A DNA stretch of 64,000 nucleotides, from contig JACPJW010000002.1 of assembly GCA_016187335.1 (NCBI GenBank), forward strand, positions 32,510-96,509, written 5' to 3'. Within the stretch, counting starts at the first letter, position 1; each line of letters opens with the position of its first letter. The DNA is from Candidatus Aenigmatarchaeota archaeon. Its GTDB lineage: Archaea > Aenigmatarchaeota > Aenigmatarchaeia > GW2011-AR5. Both the position numbers and the translations under genes were made by a program. The notes below the pieces were generated by a model. That model was not told the DNA's origin and searched no databases. It worked only from the letters and a program-made list of their open reading frames with translations. This document shows, piece by piece, positions 23,894 through 32,571 of this stretch.

Positions 23894-26800
23894 TTACCCA
23901 AAGCGATAATTCCACCAGACCTTGAGCGCTGATATGCGTTCTTTCAGGTTTTCGCGGAAATGGTACGCAAGGCCCGCTGCAAGGATGAGGAACGCTATCA
24001 GGATTACGTTGAAAATCATCGAGCTGTCCGTGTTTTCCGTGACCTGCTGATCGTCGTCCAGCGTCCTCAGCTGCGCGGGCTGGTCGACCCTGAACGCCCT
24101 TCCGGATGAAATGGAAATGCCGTCGCGCACATCCTTGGCAACAACGTAGTATGACTGCTCGCCCGACCTTTCCGCATTGTAAACGCACGTCCCTGATATG
24201 CCTTCGAATGTCAGCGAGCACAATACGCTGCTGCACGTCTCGTCGCCGCATACAGCAGCGGATGCAATAGCATCGCCCTCGGGGTCGATTATGTCGGCAT
24301 AGAATGCTATCTGCTCCCCGATTTTCGCGAGCGGCGGGTCGTGCGCGATGTTCGCCATGTAAGGCGGCGCGTTTGTCAGGGCGCTTATAATCGTCACGTA
24401 CTCAGCAGTCCTTTTTCCGTCGCCCGCGCTTTGTATTTCCACGGTGTTCTTCTGCTCGTCCCCTTCCGCTTTCGTTCCTGGAACAACCCTCACCCTTATT
24501 TCTTTCTGGGCGCCTGGCTCGAGCCCGGTCTGGTAGCTTTCCTGGCCGTCAATGAATATCTTCGTTCCGTTCGGGTTGAAGGCATAGCTGTCCGTCTCGG
24601 GGCCCTCGTTCCTGAGGATGCTTATGTAGTCAACAGACGCGCCCCCTTTTGAGGTGCCCAGGCTCTTCAGGGGGTCGAAAACAAAGCTGTGCTTTCCCGA
24701 GCAGTCCTTTACCCAGTCGCAGGCATCTCCGCATTTCATCACGCATCCTTCCTCGTCCGAAGGCCTTTCATCGCCCTCGTCGCACGTTGCGCCGCATTTG
24801 TCGGCGACGCATTTGTAGGCAAAATCGCTTTGTACGCACGAGCATGCGCTGCAGATGCCTGTTTCGCTCCTCTCGCCGTATTTCTTCGTCGCATCGTCGC
24901 ATATGAACGGTGTCTGGCTGCATGCGTTTTCATTTGCCTCGCACTCTTCTCTTTCACCCTTCACACCGTCGCCGCATCCCTCTATCCTTGCCGTGGCTGT
25001 TTTGCTCTTGGGCTCGGCAGGAACGCAGTCGGCTGTAGGAAAAACATAGCCGCTGACGGATACCTGGCCCGCGGCTGAAGGGCATTCGAATGCTGTTGTT
25101 TCGGCAGACTGCCTTATTTTCCTGCACTCGGCTGTTCCTAGCCTGCAGCCGACGCATTGCGCCGTCCGGCTTGTCCTGACACTGCATACGATTCCCGAAG
25201 CTCCTTTCGCGGCCGCCACGTCCTGGACGAATATTTCCCTGCTGAATGCGTCAAAGCTGAGCAGCGCTGATTCATCATGGACCTCGCTGCTGCAGTCAGA
25301 TTTCAGCGAGCCGATAACCCTGCACCTGAACTTCCAGTCGCCGCTTGCGTTTATGTCGTGGCTCAGTGAAGACGAGCTCAGGGTTCCCTGCGGTATGGAA
25401 GTGCACGAGCTTCGCTCGCGCTCTGGTCGGCCGCTGGGGCTGACAAAATCGCACTCAACGTATCCGTAATAGTTCACATTGCCGATGTTCTTCACGTCAA
25501 CCCGCGCCGTGGCTTTCTTTCCGACCTCAACGTTTCCCGGCGGCTCAATCTTGTCTATGTGCAAAATCCCTAATGTTGTTTTGCAGTAGGTGCTGAAGGT
25601 ATTCTCTATGAACAGCTGCGTCTGCAGCGCCCTCGCCCTTGCCAGCGTCGTGTTCTGCTTGCCCGGGAATTCTATGACGCCGTTAAGGAAGCTGGCAAAA
25701 TCCGTTATGTTGTCCGCTATCAGCTCAAGCCCCTGGCTGCACGGCTGGTACTTTGCCTTTTCCGTCGTATTTGACGTTCTTCTGATTATTTCTTCCAGGG
25801 CCGAATGGGACTTTTCGTATTCCGTCCTCGCCTTCAGGAAGTCGTCCCTTATATCCAGTATTTCATTCAGGTTCACGAACGGGCATGCGTAACTGTAATT
25901 GGCTGAAACAAGCGTCTTGCCGACGCTCTTTGCCGCCATGTAATAAACGCCTTTCGTGTCCACGCAGCGCGCGTCGCATTCAGTGCCCAGCGATGAGCCG
26001 CATACGCATGGTTTCCCGGCGCCGCAGTTATTGCTGACGAAAGCCGCCTCGCACTCCGCGGCTGTTGAACCGCGCCTGCAGACAATGAACCGGGTTGTCA
26101 ATGAGTCAATATTAGCCTTGAAATTAACCCCCCAGTCCAGCTCGCTTTCACATCTGCCGCTGCATTTTATGTCCGTCAGCGGGCAGTCCACGGCGCAGCT
26201 TCCTGATGCTCCTTCTTCGCCCACCTGGCATATGCCGTCGCCGCATAATGTTATTGTATAAGAAATGAATGACGATGTCGTCGTGTTTGACAGCGTTGTC
26301 ATCCTGACTTCTATCTGGTGTGCGCCCTCATCAGGCGTTGAGTTTGGCTGTATTTCCAGGGAAACCTGCTTGCTCTCGGAAGGTCGTGTCACGACAGACC
26401 TGCTCGACAGCTTCGGCACCCAGCCGGAAGGCGCTTTCACATCCAGGATATAAGCCGAGGAAGGAAAAGTGCTCGGGTTGTTATCCGTTACCGTTATCGT
26501 GAAAAATCCCCGCTGGTCAGGCGTTCCCTTGAACGACTGCGGCGTTACCGAAAGCGTCGGCGCATTGGAAGGCGTTATAATATAGATTACTGAGGCGACG
26601 CTGGCGATTTTCAGCTTGGTGTTCACGGCGGCGACCTTTATTTCATACCTGCCCGCGGCGGTTCCCTGCGGCGGCGCCACGGCAAGAGGTATTGACTGCG
26701 AAGCCCCTGCCTTGAGCTGCACCTGGCTCACTGTCTCCGCGCTCCATCCTGTCGGCGCGGAAACGGCGAACTGCAGCAGGATGTCAACGGGCAGGGGATT

Positions 26801-27352
26801 TTTTACAAAAACCTCGAAGGCGGCGGGCTGCGCGTTTGGGAACTGCGCCTCGGGCGGGTTTACCTCAACCTGTATTGAAGACACGTCGAACGTGACCAGG
26901 CTCAGTATGTTTTTCTGTCTGCCTGAAGCAGCGGCGCCGCACTGGCTCAGCGCATTGCAGCCGACGCACCGCGCGCCTAATGCCGCATCCTGGCAGGTGT
27001 TGCTGCACGAAGAAGACGAGCCGTCCCTGCAGATAGCGGATGTAACGCCGCACGAGCTGCAGGAAACTATGCTGGTTTCTGTGTTCCCGCTGAAATCAAC
27101 GCACGTCTGCGTCTCGCATATCTCGCCACCCCTGCACGAAGTTCCTGAAAAGCAGAACTTTGCCGTCTGCTCCTGTGCAGCAGACGGGGAGGCAAATAAT
27201 GAAAAGAAAACTGCAGCAATTATGATAACAATTAATCCAGTAAAGCGGAAGGATTTAGAAAAGCCGGAGGCATGAGTTCGTTTATTTATTTCAAAATCAA
27301 GCTTTCCCTTCCGTTCTGGCAAACTTTCAAAAATTTCTGGCTTCTTTTCCAC
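23894..27352 (-). CDS. Giant Cys-rich surface protein with C-terminal anchor (1152 residues)
   Basis: A type I membrane protein. An internal signal sequence (FTGLIVIIIAAVFFSLFASPSAAQ) follows a 36-residue charged N-terminus, and a C-terminal helix (MIFNVILIAFLILAAGLAYHF) with a basic tail anchors it. The body begins with Cys-rich segments, then two immunoglobulin-like NEW3/CARDB-type domains (PAAFEVFVKNPLPVDILLQF), the motif CGDGICQVGE shared with the 1015-residue protein, a helical part near residues 500-580, more beta domains and further Cys-rich repeats. The start is GTG, overlapped by an SD in the end of the upstream gene. Function unknown; probably a structural or adhesive envelope protein. 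Confidence 0.8.
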   Translation of the reverse strand: MEKKPEIFESLPERKGKLDFEINKRTHASGFSKSFRFTGLIVIIIAAVFFSLFASPSAAQEQTAKFCFSGTSCRGGEICETQTCVDFSGNTETSIVSCSSCGVTSAICRDGSSSSCSNTCQDAALGARCVGCNALSQCGAAASGRQKNILSLVTFDVSSIQVEVNPPEAQFPNAQPAAFEVFVKNPLPVDILLQFAVSAPTGWSAETVSQVQLKAGASQSIPLAVAPPQGTAAGRYEIKVAAVNTKLKIASVASVIYIITPSNAPTLSVTPQSFKGTPDQRGFFTITVTDNNPSTFPSSAYILDVKAPSGWVPKLSSRSVVTRPSESKQVSLEIQPNSTPDEGAHQIEVRMTTLSNTTTSSFISYTITLCGDGICQVGEEGASGSCAVDCPLTDIKCSGRCESELDWGVNFKANIDSLTTRFIVCRRGSTAAECEAAFVSNNCGAGKPCVCGSSLGTECDARCVDTKGVYYMAAKSVGKTLVSANYSYACPFVNLNEILDIRDDFLKARTEYEKSHSALEEIIRRTSNTTEKAKYQPCSQGLELIADNITDFASFLNGVIEFPGKQNTTLARARALQTQLFIENTFSTYCKTTLGILHIDKIEPPGNVEVGKKATARVDVKNIGNVNYYGYVECDFVSPSGRPERERSSCTSIPQGTLSSSSLSHDINASGDWKFRCRVIGSLKSDCSSEVHDESALLSFDAFSREIFVQDVAAAKGASGIVCSVRTSRTAQCVGCRLGTAECRKIRQSAETTAFECPSAAGQVSVSGYVFPTADCVPAEPKSKTATARIEGCGDGVKGEREECEANENACSQTPFICDDATKKYGERSETGICSACSCVQSDFAYKCVADKCGATCDEGDERPSDEEGCVMKCGDACDWVKDCSGKHSFVFDPLKSLGTSKGGASVDYISILRNEGPETDSYAFNPNGTKIFIDGQESYQTGLEPGAQKEIRVRVVPGTKAEGDEQKNTVEIQSAGDGKRTAEYVTIISALTNAPPYMANIAHDPPLAKIGEQIAFYADIIDPEGDAIASAAVCGDETCSSVLCSLTFEGISGTCVYNAERSGEQSYYVVAKDVRDGISISSGRAFRVDQPAQLRTLDDDQQVTENTDSSMIFNVILIAFLILAAGLAYHFRENLKERISALKVWWNYRFG

Positions 27353-27357
27353 CTTGA

Positions 27358-28998
27358 TTACCTCGTTGACGTCACGTTGACTATGTCAGTCGCGACCTTG
27401 GGGTCCTCCGTTGAGACGACAATGCTGTAAGACCCGGCAGGGCTCGGCGCGGGGAAGCTGAATGAATAGAAGCCTGTCGCATCCGTTGCCGTCGTGTCGC
27501 TGCGCACGATTTTGTTTGAAGCATCCCTGACCTCTATTGTCACATCCTTGCTTTCAAAGCCGCCGCAGTTCGTTAGCCTGCATCTGTAGTGGCTGACATT
27601 CTGCTCGACAGCGTATCCGCGGCACAAAGGCGTCGCTGCTATCGCCGTGGTCCCTTCGTTCCTGCCGCATATGCTGTTGCACCCGTCGGGAACGTAAACC
27701 TGCTGGCTGCGCTGCATGAGTTGTATCGCAACCTGCCCTATGTTCTTGCCGAACACGGATTCTAGTTTTGCCAGAACAGATGTTGTTGTAGCTGCAGCTT
27801 TACCTGCCTGTGTTGTTCCTTCCAATCCTTTCTTTACAGATTGGAAAGCGCCGAAAACAGAAACAGCCAGCAGGACAAGGCCGATAATCTGGAACCAGTT
27901 CCAGCTGCACGATGCGCCCTGCTGCATGATTACCTTGTCGCCTGTGTTGCAGGAATTGTAGACAACGCATGTCCTGAGAAAGCCCTGCTCAACGCGGCAG
28001 TTTTTCTGGTACTGGAACCTGCATGTGTAGGAAACCCCGTTGCAGGCATCCGAGAACTTCGCGACTTCGCCGCTCACTGTCACGGACGCCCCGACAGGAA
28101 CAGCTGCAGCGGATATTGTCGCGTTGATGCTCACCTTTGTCGGCAGGGAGCAGTCAACATCGTTGGCGGCAAATGTTTTCGGGTTTTTTATCTGCTCGGG
28201 ATCGTCAACAAGACCCGCTGTTCCTGGTATTGATGTCGTCCCGACGCTGTAAGTCCTTGATTGCGTTATTGTGTTTATAGCTGCCAGGGTTCCCTGGGGG
28301 TTTACGCCCACGCAATAGCATCGCTGCGCCTTGCCGTCAGGGGACAGCGGGCATTTCACGGTTGTCAGCGCCGTGGCAACAACCGTCCCGCCGGCGGTGC
28401 TTGGCGGCGTCTCGGCGCACCCTCCGCCCGTTGCGACGGTATTGCTGCCGATGTTCCTGCCGTTGCACTGCCTGGCGCATTCGTCAGAAGAAATTTCCTC
28501 GACGGTGTAGGATGTGCTGCTGATTTTCTTTACATCCCACCGGCTCTTGTCGTATTTTGCAGCCAGGCTCGCAAGCTCGCTTGCACACGCGCTTTCCGAA
28601 ATGAAATGGTCGTCAGAAAATGTCGCAGGAACGTCGGCTTCTGAGATTATTCTTCGCGTCCCGGAACCGCAGTTGTATTGCTTGCAGTAAATTTCCGCTT
28701 TCTGCCTGTCAGCGAACGCGTCGTTTATGCACAAATAATAGTTCGCGCAACTGCTGTCCTCGTAAATGCCGCCGCCGCAGGTAAAACCTTCGGCTGGTTC
28801 CTCACCTGCCGGAATGCATTGGTATTTGTTCCTGTCTTTCGGGTCAGAGCAATACTTGTGCCTCTCGGTGCTTGCCCATGCCAGCCCTGCTGATTCAGAA
28901 GAAAATCCGTTCACTGACAAAGAAAAAATATGGCTGTACGGCACGGCAATCGTGGCTATGAGCCATATGACAGCCAAGGCTATTATTTTTCTGTTCAT
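27358..28998 (-). CDS. Surface protein with internal membrane helix (546 residues)
   Basis: Starts with a signal-like helix (IIALAVIWLIATIAVPYSH). The first 370 residues are Cys-rich and extracytoplasmic; a membrane helix follows (WFQIIGLVLLAVSVFGAF); the remainder contains a short helical part, one more Cys group and a C-terminal carboxypeptidase-regulatory-like beta domain (VRSDTTATDATGFYSFSFP). The gene ends 5 nt before the 1152-residue gene, so the two are translated from one mRNA. Function unknown. Confidence 0.72.
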   Translation of the reverse strand: MNRKIIALAVIWLIATIAVPYSHIFSLSVNGFSSESAGLAWASTERHKYCSDPKDRNKYQCIPAGEEPAEGFTCGGGIYEDSSCANYYLCINDAFADRQKAEIYCKQYNCGSGTRRIISEADVPATFSDDHFISESACASELASLAAKYDKSRWDVKKISSTSYTVEEISSDECARQCNGRNIGSNTVATGGGCAETPPSTAGGTVVATALTTVKCPLSPDGKAQRCYCVGVNPQGTLAAINTITQSRTYSVGTTSIPGTAGLVDDPEQIKNPKTFAANDVDCSLPTKVSINATISAAAVPVGASVTVSGEVAKFSDACNGVSYTCRFQYQKNCRVEQGFLRTCVVYNSCNTGDKVIMQQGASCSWNWFQIIGLVLLAVSVFGAFQSVKKGLEGTTQAGKAAATTTSVLAKLESVFGKNIGQVAIQLMQRSQQVYVPDGCNSICGRNEGTTAIAATPLCRGYAVEQNVSHYRCRLTNCGGFESKDVTIEVRDASNKIVRSDTTATDATGFYSFSFPAPSPAGSYSIVVSTEDPKVATDIVNVTSTR

Positions 28999-29100
28999 CC
29001 GTATCTAAGAGAAATATATTTTCCGCTCAATATAAAGGTTAACATCAATCAAGAAGTAAAGCAGGGATAAATTGGCAAAAACGAAACGCCATAAAAGCAA

Positions 29101-29196
29101 TCATTCCCATTTTTTAACGCGTCCGTCCTTAATGTCCTCGAGCCCCTTGAATATCTTAATAAGAAGCTCGCTGTCAACTTCATATATTTTTGACAT
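29101..29196 (-). CDS. 31-residue peptide gene behind MetRS
   Basis: A short frame beginning MSKIYEVDSELLIKIFKG and ending in GRVKKWE, mostly an amphipathic helix. AAGGTGAGATA, an excellent SD, precedes the ATG, and the ATG overlaps the MetRS stop (TAATG), so translation is coupled. Function unknown; the size resembles small antitoxin-like fragments, but I see no toxin beside it. Confidence 0.6.
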   Translation of the reverse strand: MSKIYEVDSELLIKIFKGLEDIKDGRVKKWE

Positions 29197-31124
29197 TATC
29201 TCACCTTCAGCCCGTCTTTTACTTTCTTCTCAGGCGTGAGCAGCGTCCCGTCGTCGCATGCCAGAAGCATTCCTTCACTGGTTTCGCCGCGCAGCTTCGC
29301 GGGCTCTAAGTTGGCTAAAATAACTACCTGCTTTCCCATTAACTGCTTTTTATCATAAATCCCTTTCAGGCCCGCGACCAATTGCCGCACCTCGCCGCCG
29401 ATGTCCACTTTCAGCAGCAGCAGTTTGTCAGCATTAGGATGGTCCTTGACGTCCACAACCGTACCTGTCCTTATGTCAAGCCGCTGGAAATCCTCGAGTT
29501 TCACGTATTTCCCTCCTGTCAAGGCGGAACCTCTTTCCGGTTTCTCTGCCTGAACTGGAACTTCCTTTTCTTTCTTCCTTAATTCTTCTTCGTCAATTTT
29601 TTTAAAGAGCATGACAGCGGAAATTTTTGTTCCCGTCTTCAGCGCAAAGGAATCAGCGTCTTTCCATCTGCCTGGCGTTGTTCCCAGTGCACGCAATGCT
29701 TTCGCCGATGCATCGGGTATGTAAGGAGAAAGCAGCAGCGTTATTGTCCGCAGCGCATTGAGCGACGTGTAAATGCACGAAGCCGCGTCCTTCCTGTCAG
29801 CCGCCCAGGGCTTCTTTTTCTGGAAATACTTGTTCGTTTCCGAGGCAAGATTCAGAATATCTTTCAAAGCCAAGTCTATGCGATAATTTTCCATGTGTTC
29901 TTCGGCGCTCTTCTTGGTTTTCTTCATTAGCGAAGCAATATACCTTTCGTCATTGCCCATTTTTCCTTTGGGTATCTTTCCATCAAAGTTCTGCACAGCG
30001 AAATGCGTCGCGCGGTAAAACAGGTTGCCGTAGTTAGCAATTAACTCGTTGTTGACGCGGTCAACCAAAGCCTCCTCGGAGAAGTCGCCGTCCTCGCCGA
30101 AAGGAATCTCCCTTGCAAGGAAGAACCGCAGGTAATCCGAGGAATATTTCTTTTTGATGTGCACTGGATCAATGACAGTGCCGCGGCTCTTTGACATCTT
30201 CTCGCCGCCGACGTTCACGAAGCCGTGGACAAGCACGGTCTTGGGCAGGGAAATGCCGGCAGAAAGCAGGATGGAACCCCATATCACCGTGTGGTGCCAG
30301 ACGATGTCCTTGCCTATGACATGAACAGCGGGCCAGTATTTCCTGTATGCTCTAGCAGGATAGCCTATGCTTGACAAATAATTCACGAGCGCGTCCATCC
30401 ATACGTACATAACATGTTTGCTGTTGTCCGGCAATGGTATGCCCCATTTGAACGTCTTGCGCGAAATGCTCAGGTCGTGCAGCGGCTCTTCTAACCGGGA
30501 AAGGATTTCGTTCCTCCTGCTTTCCGGGATGATGAACGATTTGTTCTTTTTTATGTGAGCGATAAGAGCCTTTTGATACCTGCCCATCCTGAAGAAATAG
30601 CTTTCTTCTTCTACAATTTCCAGGGGCTTTTTATGCGTAGGGCATATGCCATCAGGCGCTTCGCTGTCCGTGTAGAACGTCTCGCACTCAACGCAGTATT
30701 TCCCCGTGTATGTTCCTTTGTAGATATCCCCGCGCTTTTTCACGGCATTGTAAACAGCCAGCACCGCTTTCTCGTGCCGCTGCTCCGTTGTCCGGATGAA
30801 GTCGTCGTATGATATGTCCAGCGCCTTGCACAGCCCGCGGAAATGCTCCTGCATCTCGTCAACAAACTGCCCCGGGCTTTTCCCTGCCTCTTCCGCTTTC
30901 CTCTGCATCTTGATGCCGTGCTCGTCCGTGCCCGTGGAGAAATGAACATCGTAGCCCTGCAGACGCTTGAAGCGCGCGATGACGTCCGTAGATATCTTCT
31001 CGTAAGCGTGACCCAGATGCGGCTTGCTTGAGGGATAATCAATTGCCGTGGAAATGAAGAATGTTTCTTTGAATTCAGACACCTCTCTAATATCATCCGA
31101 AGGTAAATTTAATAAATGTTGCAT
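29196..31124 (-). CDS. metG: Methionyl-tRNA synthetase with C-terminal tRNA-binding domain
   Basis: Charges initiator and elongator tRNA-Met. The HIGH region is KPHLGHAYEKISTD, the KMSKS loop is GGEKMSKSRGTVIDP, and a single zinc knuckle (CVEC...CPTH) lies in the connective peptide. The final 110 residues form an EMAP/Trbp111-like OB-fold tRNA-binding domain (RLDIRTGTVVDVKDHPNADK). The catalytic part reads like the bacterial one-knuckle type (FSTGTDEHGIKMQRKAEEAG), so transfer from bacteria is possible. Residues 1-20 are unusual for the family. Confidence 0.94.
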   Translation of the reverse strand: MQHLLNLPSDDIREVSEFKETFFISTAIDYPSSKPHLGHAYEKISTDVIARFKRLQGYDVHFSTGTDEHGIKMQRKAEEAGKSPGQFVDEMQEHFRGLCKALDISYDDFIRTTEQRHEKAVLAVYNAVKKRGDIYKGTYTGKYCVECETFYTDSEAPDGICPTHKKPLEIVEEESYFFRMGRYQKALIAHIKKNKSFIIPESRRNEILSRLEEPLHDLSISRKTFKWGIPLPDNSKHVMYVWMDALVNYLSSIGYPARAYRKYWPAVHVIGKDIVWHHTVIWGSILLSAGISLPKTVLVHGFVNVGGEKMSKSRGTVIDPVHIKKKYSSDYLRFFLAREIPFGEDGDFSEEALVDRVNNELIANYGNLFYRATHFAVQNFDGKIPKGKMGNDERYIASLMKKTKKSAEEHMENYRIDLALKDILNLASETNKYFQKKKPWAADRKDAASCIYTSLNALRTITLLLSPYIPDASAKALRALGTTPGRWKDADSFALKTGTKISAVMLFKKIDEEELRKKEKEVPVQAEKPERGSALTGGKYVKLEDFQRLDIRTGTVVDVKDHPNADKLLLLKVDIGGEVRQLVAGLKGIYDKKQLMGKQVVILANLEPAKLRGETSEGMLLACDDGTLLTPEKKVKDGLKVR

Positions 31125-31180
31125 TATACTGCTTTGATTTTTAGGACGATGAAAAGAAATGCATGGTCAACCTAACACAA

Positions 31181-31444
31181 CTACGAGCCCTTCATTATCT
31201 TTTCTTCTATCTCCTTTTTGAACTTCCAGTTGAGGTACCACTGATAATCGTGATGGGTAGGGAATTTGACTAGAAAGCCTTTCTTTCTTAGATCGTCTGC
31301 GATTTCCAGCACGCGCTTCCTTAGATGAGGCGGAAACCCTTTCGGAAGATTCCTTTCAGAAGTATGCCTCGTGCCCCAACAGCCCATGGTATAAAGCTTT
31401 TTCAGCAGGATCCGTTCAATCTCTTTATCGTCTTTAATTTCCAT
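31181..31444 (-). CDS. Conserved-looking small protein (87 residues)
   Basis: A soluble basic protein: KKLYTMGCWGTRHTSERNLP, then helix RKRVLEIADDLRKKGFLVKF and a C-terminal helix. The look is of a small winged-helix-like archaeal protein, but the function is unknown. GTGATTTC directly precedes the ATG as ribosome site. It is divergent from the next regulator, and the AT-rich region 31445-31540 must hold promoters for both. Confidence 0.65.
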   Translation of the reverse strand: MEIKDDKEIERILLKKLYTMGCWGTRHTSERNLPKGFPPHLRKRVLEIADDLRKKGFLVKFPTHHDYQWYLNWKFKKEIEEKIMKGS

Positions 31445-31550
31445 GAAATCACTATTGTATATTTTTTATACATTTAATGCTTAATTATTTAAGTCTATCT
31501 TTTGCATAGAATCTATATACGAAATTATAGTATAATAAAAAGTGAGAAAT

Positions 31551-31883
31551 ATGGAAGCAAAAAACTCTGTATTCGTAGAGACGTTTGGAGAAACGCCTGC
31601 TGTAAAGGTATTGGATTTCTTTCTGACATTTGACAGCTTCGACTACTCAAAAAGCCAGGTTTCGGAAGAAACCGGTGTGTCCAGAATTACACTTGACAAG
31701 ATATGGAAAGAGCTTGTAAGCCAGAAAACTATAGTCAAGACGAGAACTATAGGCAGGGCAGACATGTACAGGCTGAATAATGAAAACCCTAAGGTTAAGG
31801 TTCTTCAGGAACTCAGCTTCAAGTTAGCTTCGGCATTTGCAGAAGAAGAAATTGGAAGTATCAAAAAGAAATTAGAAGCGTAG
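31551..31883 (+). CDS. Winged-helix DNA-binding protein (110 residues)
   Basis: Contains a clear helix-turn-helix: SKSQVSEETGVSRITLDKIWKELVSQ, then a wing (IVKTRTIGRADMYRLN) and a C-terminal helix (LQELSFKLASAFAEEEIG) for dimerisation. The frame begins at GTG 31542, but that GTGAG acts as SD for ATG 31551. It is followed after 30 nt by a hydrolase gene. The target is unknown. Confidence 0.75.
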   Translation: MEAKNSVFVETFGETPAVKVLDFFLTFDSFDYSKSQVSEETGVSRITLDKIWKELVSQKTIVKTRTIGRADMYRLNNENPKVKVLQELSFKLASAFAEEEIGSIKKKLEA

Positions 31884-31913
31884 AAATTTCTAAAAAATAA
31901 ATGAGGCTGTGTC

Positions 31914-32483
31914 ATGCCAAAAAAAGTATTTCTAGTGCACAGATGGGAAGGCTCGCCGGAAAAGGACTGGATGCCTTGGCTGAAAAGAGAACTGGAGAAA
32001 AAAGGGTTCAGGGTGTTTGCTCCTTTGATGCCGGATGCCGCAAATCCTGAAATGGATTCATGGCTGAACCACCTGCTGCACATTACAAAAATCGCCGGGG
32101 ATCCCAACAAGGATTGGTTTTTTGTCGGGCACAGCCTCGGCTGCATAACAATTCTAAGATACATTGAAACGCTAAAAGAAAACCAGAAAATAGGCGGCGC
32201 TGTGCTGGTAGCAGGATTCGCGGATGACTTGGAAATTCCCGAGTTAAGCGATTTCTATAAAGAACCTGTTGATTGGCAAAAAATAAAATCGCACTGCAGA
32301 AATTTTATTGCTGTTAATTCCGACAACGACCCGTATGTTCCGCTGAAACACGGCTATGCCTTTAAAGAGAAATTGGGCGCAGAGCTTGTTGTGATGCATA
32401 AGCACGGGCATTTCAGCGGTTCCGAGGGCTTTGTTGAACTGCCTGTCGCGCTTGAAGCTGTGCTGAAGATGGCGGAAGAATAA
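31914..32483 (+). CDS. RBBP9/YdeN-type serine hydrolase
   Basis: A compact alpha/beta hydrolase, 189 residues, the usual size of the RBBP9/YdeN family. The nucleophile lies in FVGHSLGCITI, the acid in NSDNDPYVP and the catalytic histidine in HKHGHFSGSEGF. The substrate is unknown; the family hydrolyses small esters. No signal peptide, so cytosolic. GAGG at 31901 may serve as SD. Confidence 0.9.
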   Translation: MPKKVFLVHRWEGSPEKDWMPWLKRELEKKGFRVFAPLMPDAANPEMDSWLNHLLHITKIAGDPNKDWFFVGHSLGCITILRYIETLKENQKIGGAVLVAGFADDLEIPELSDFYKEPVDWQKIKSHCRNFIAVNSDNDPYVPLKHGYAFKEKLGAELVVMHKHGHFSGSEGFVELPVALEAVLKMAEE

Positions 32484-32571
32484 TTTCTTGTTTGATTTTG
32501 CTAAGTTGAAACAGCAAATTCTTCGCCCACAATTCTTGAAAGAAACAGAAATCCGCTTTCCGCTTTAATTC

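Noticed and set aside
23880..24251. Upstream extension of the 99-residue gene into the 1152-residue gene
   Set aside because: The strong SD AAAGGAGGAG fixes the start at 23879, and the extension is a shadow of the surface-protein frame.
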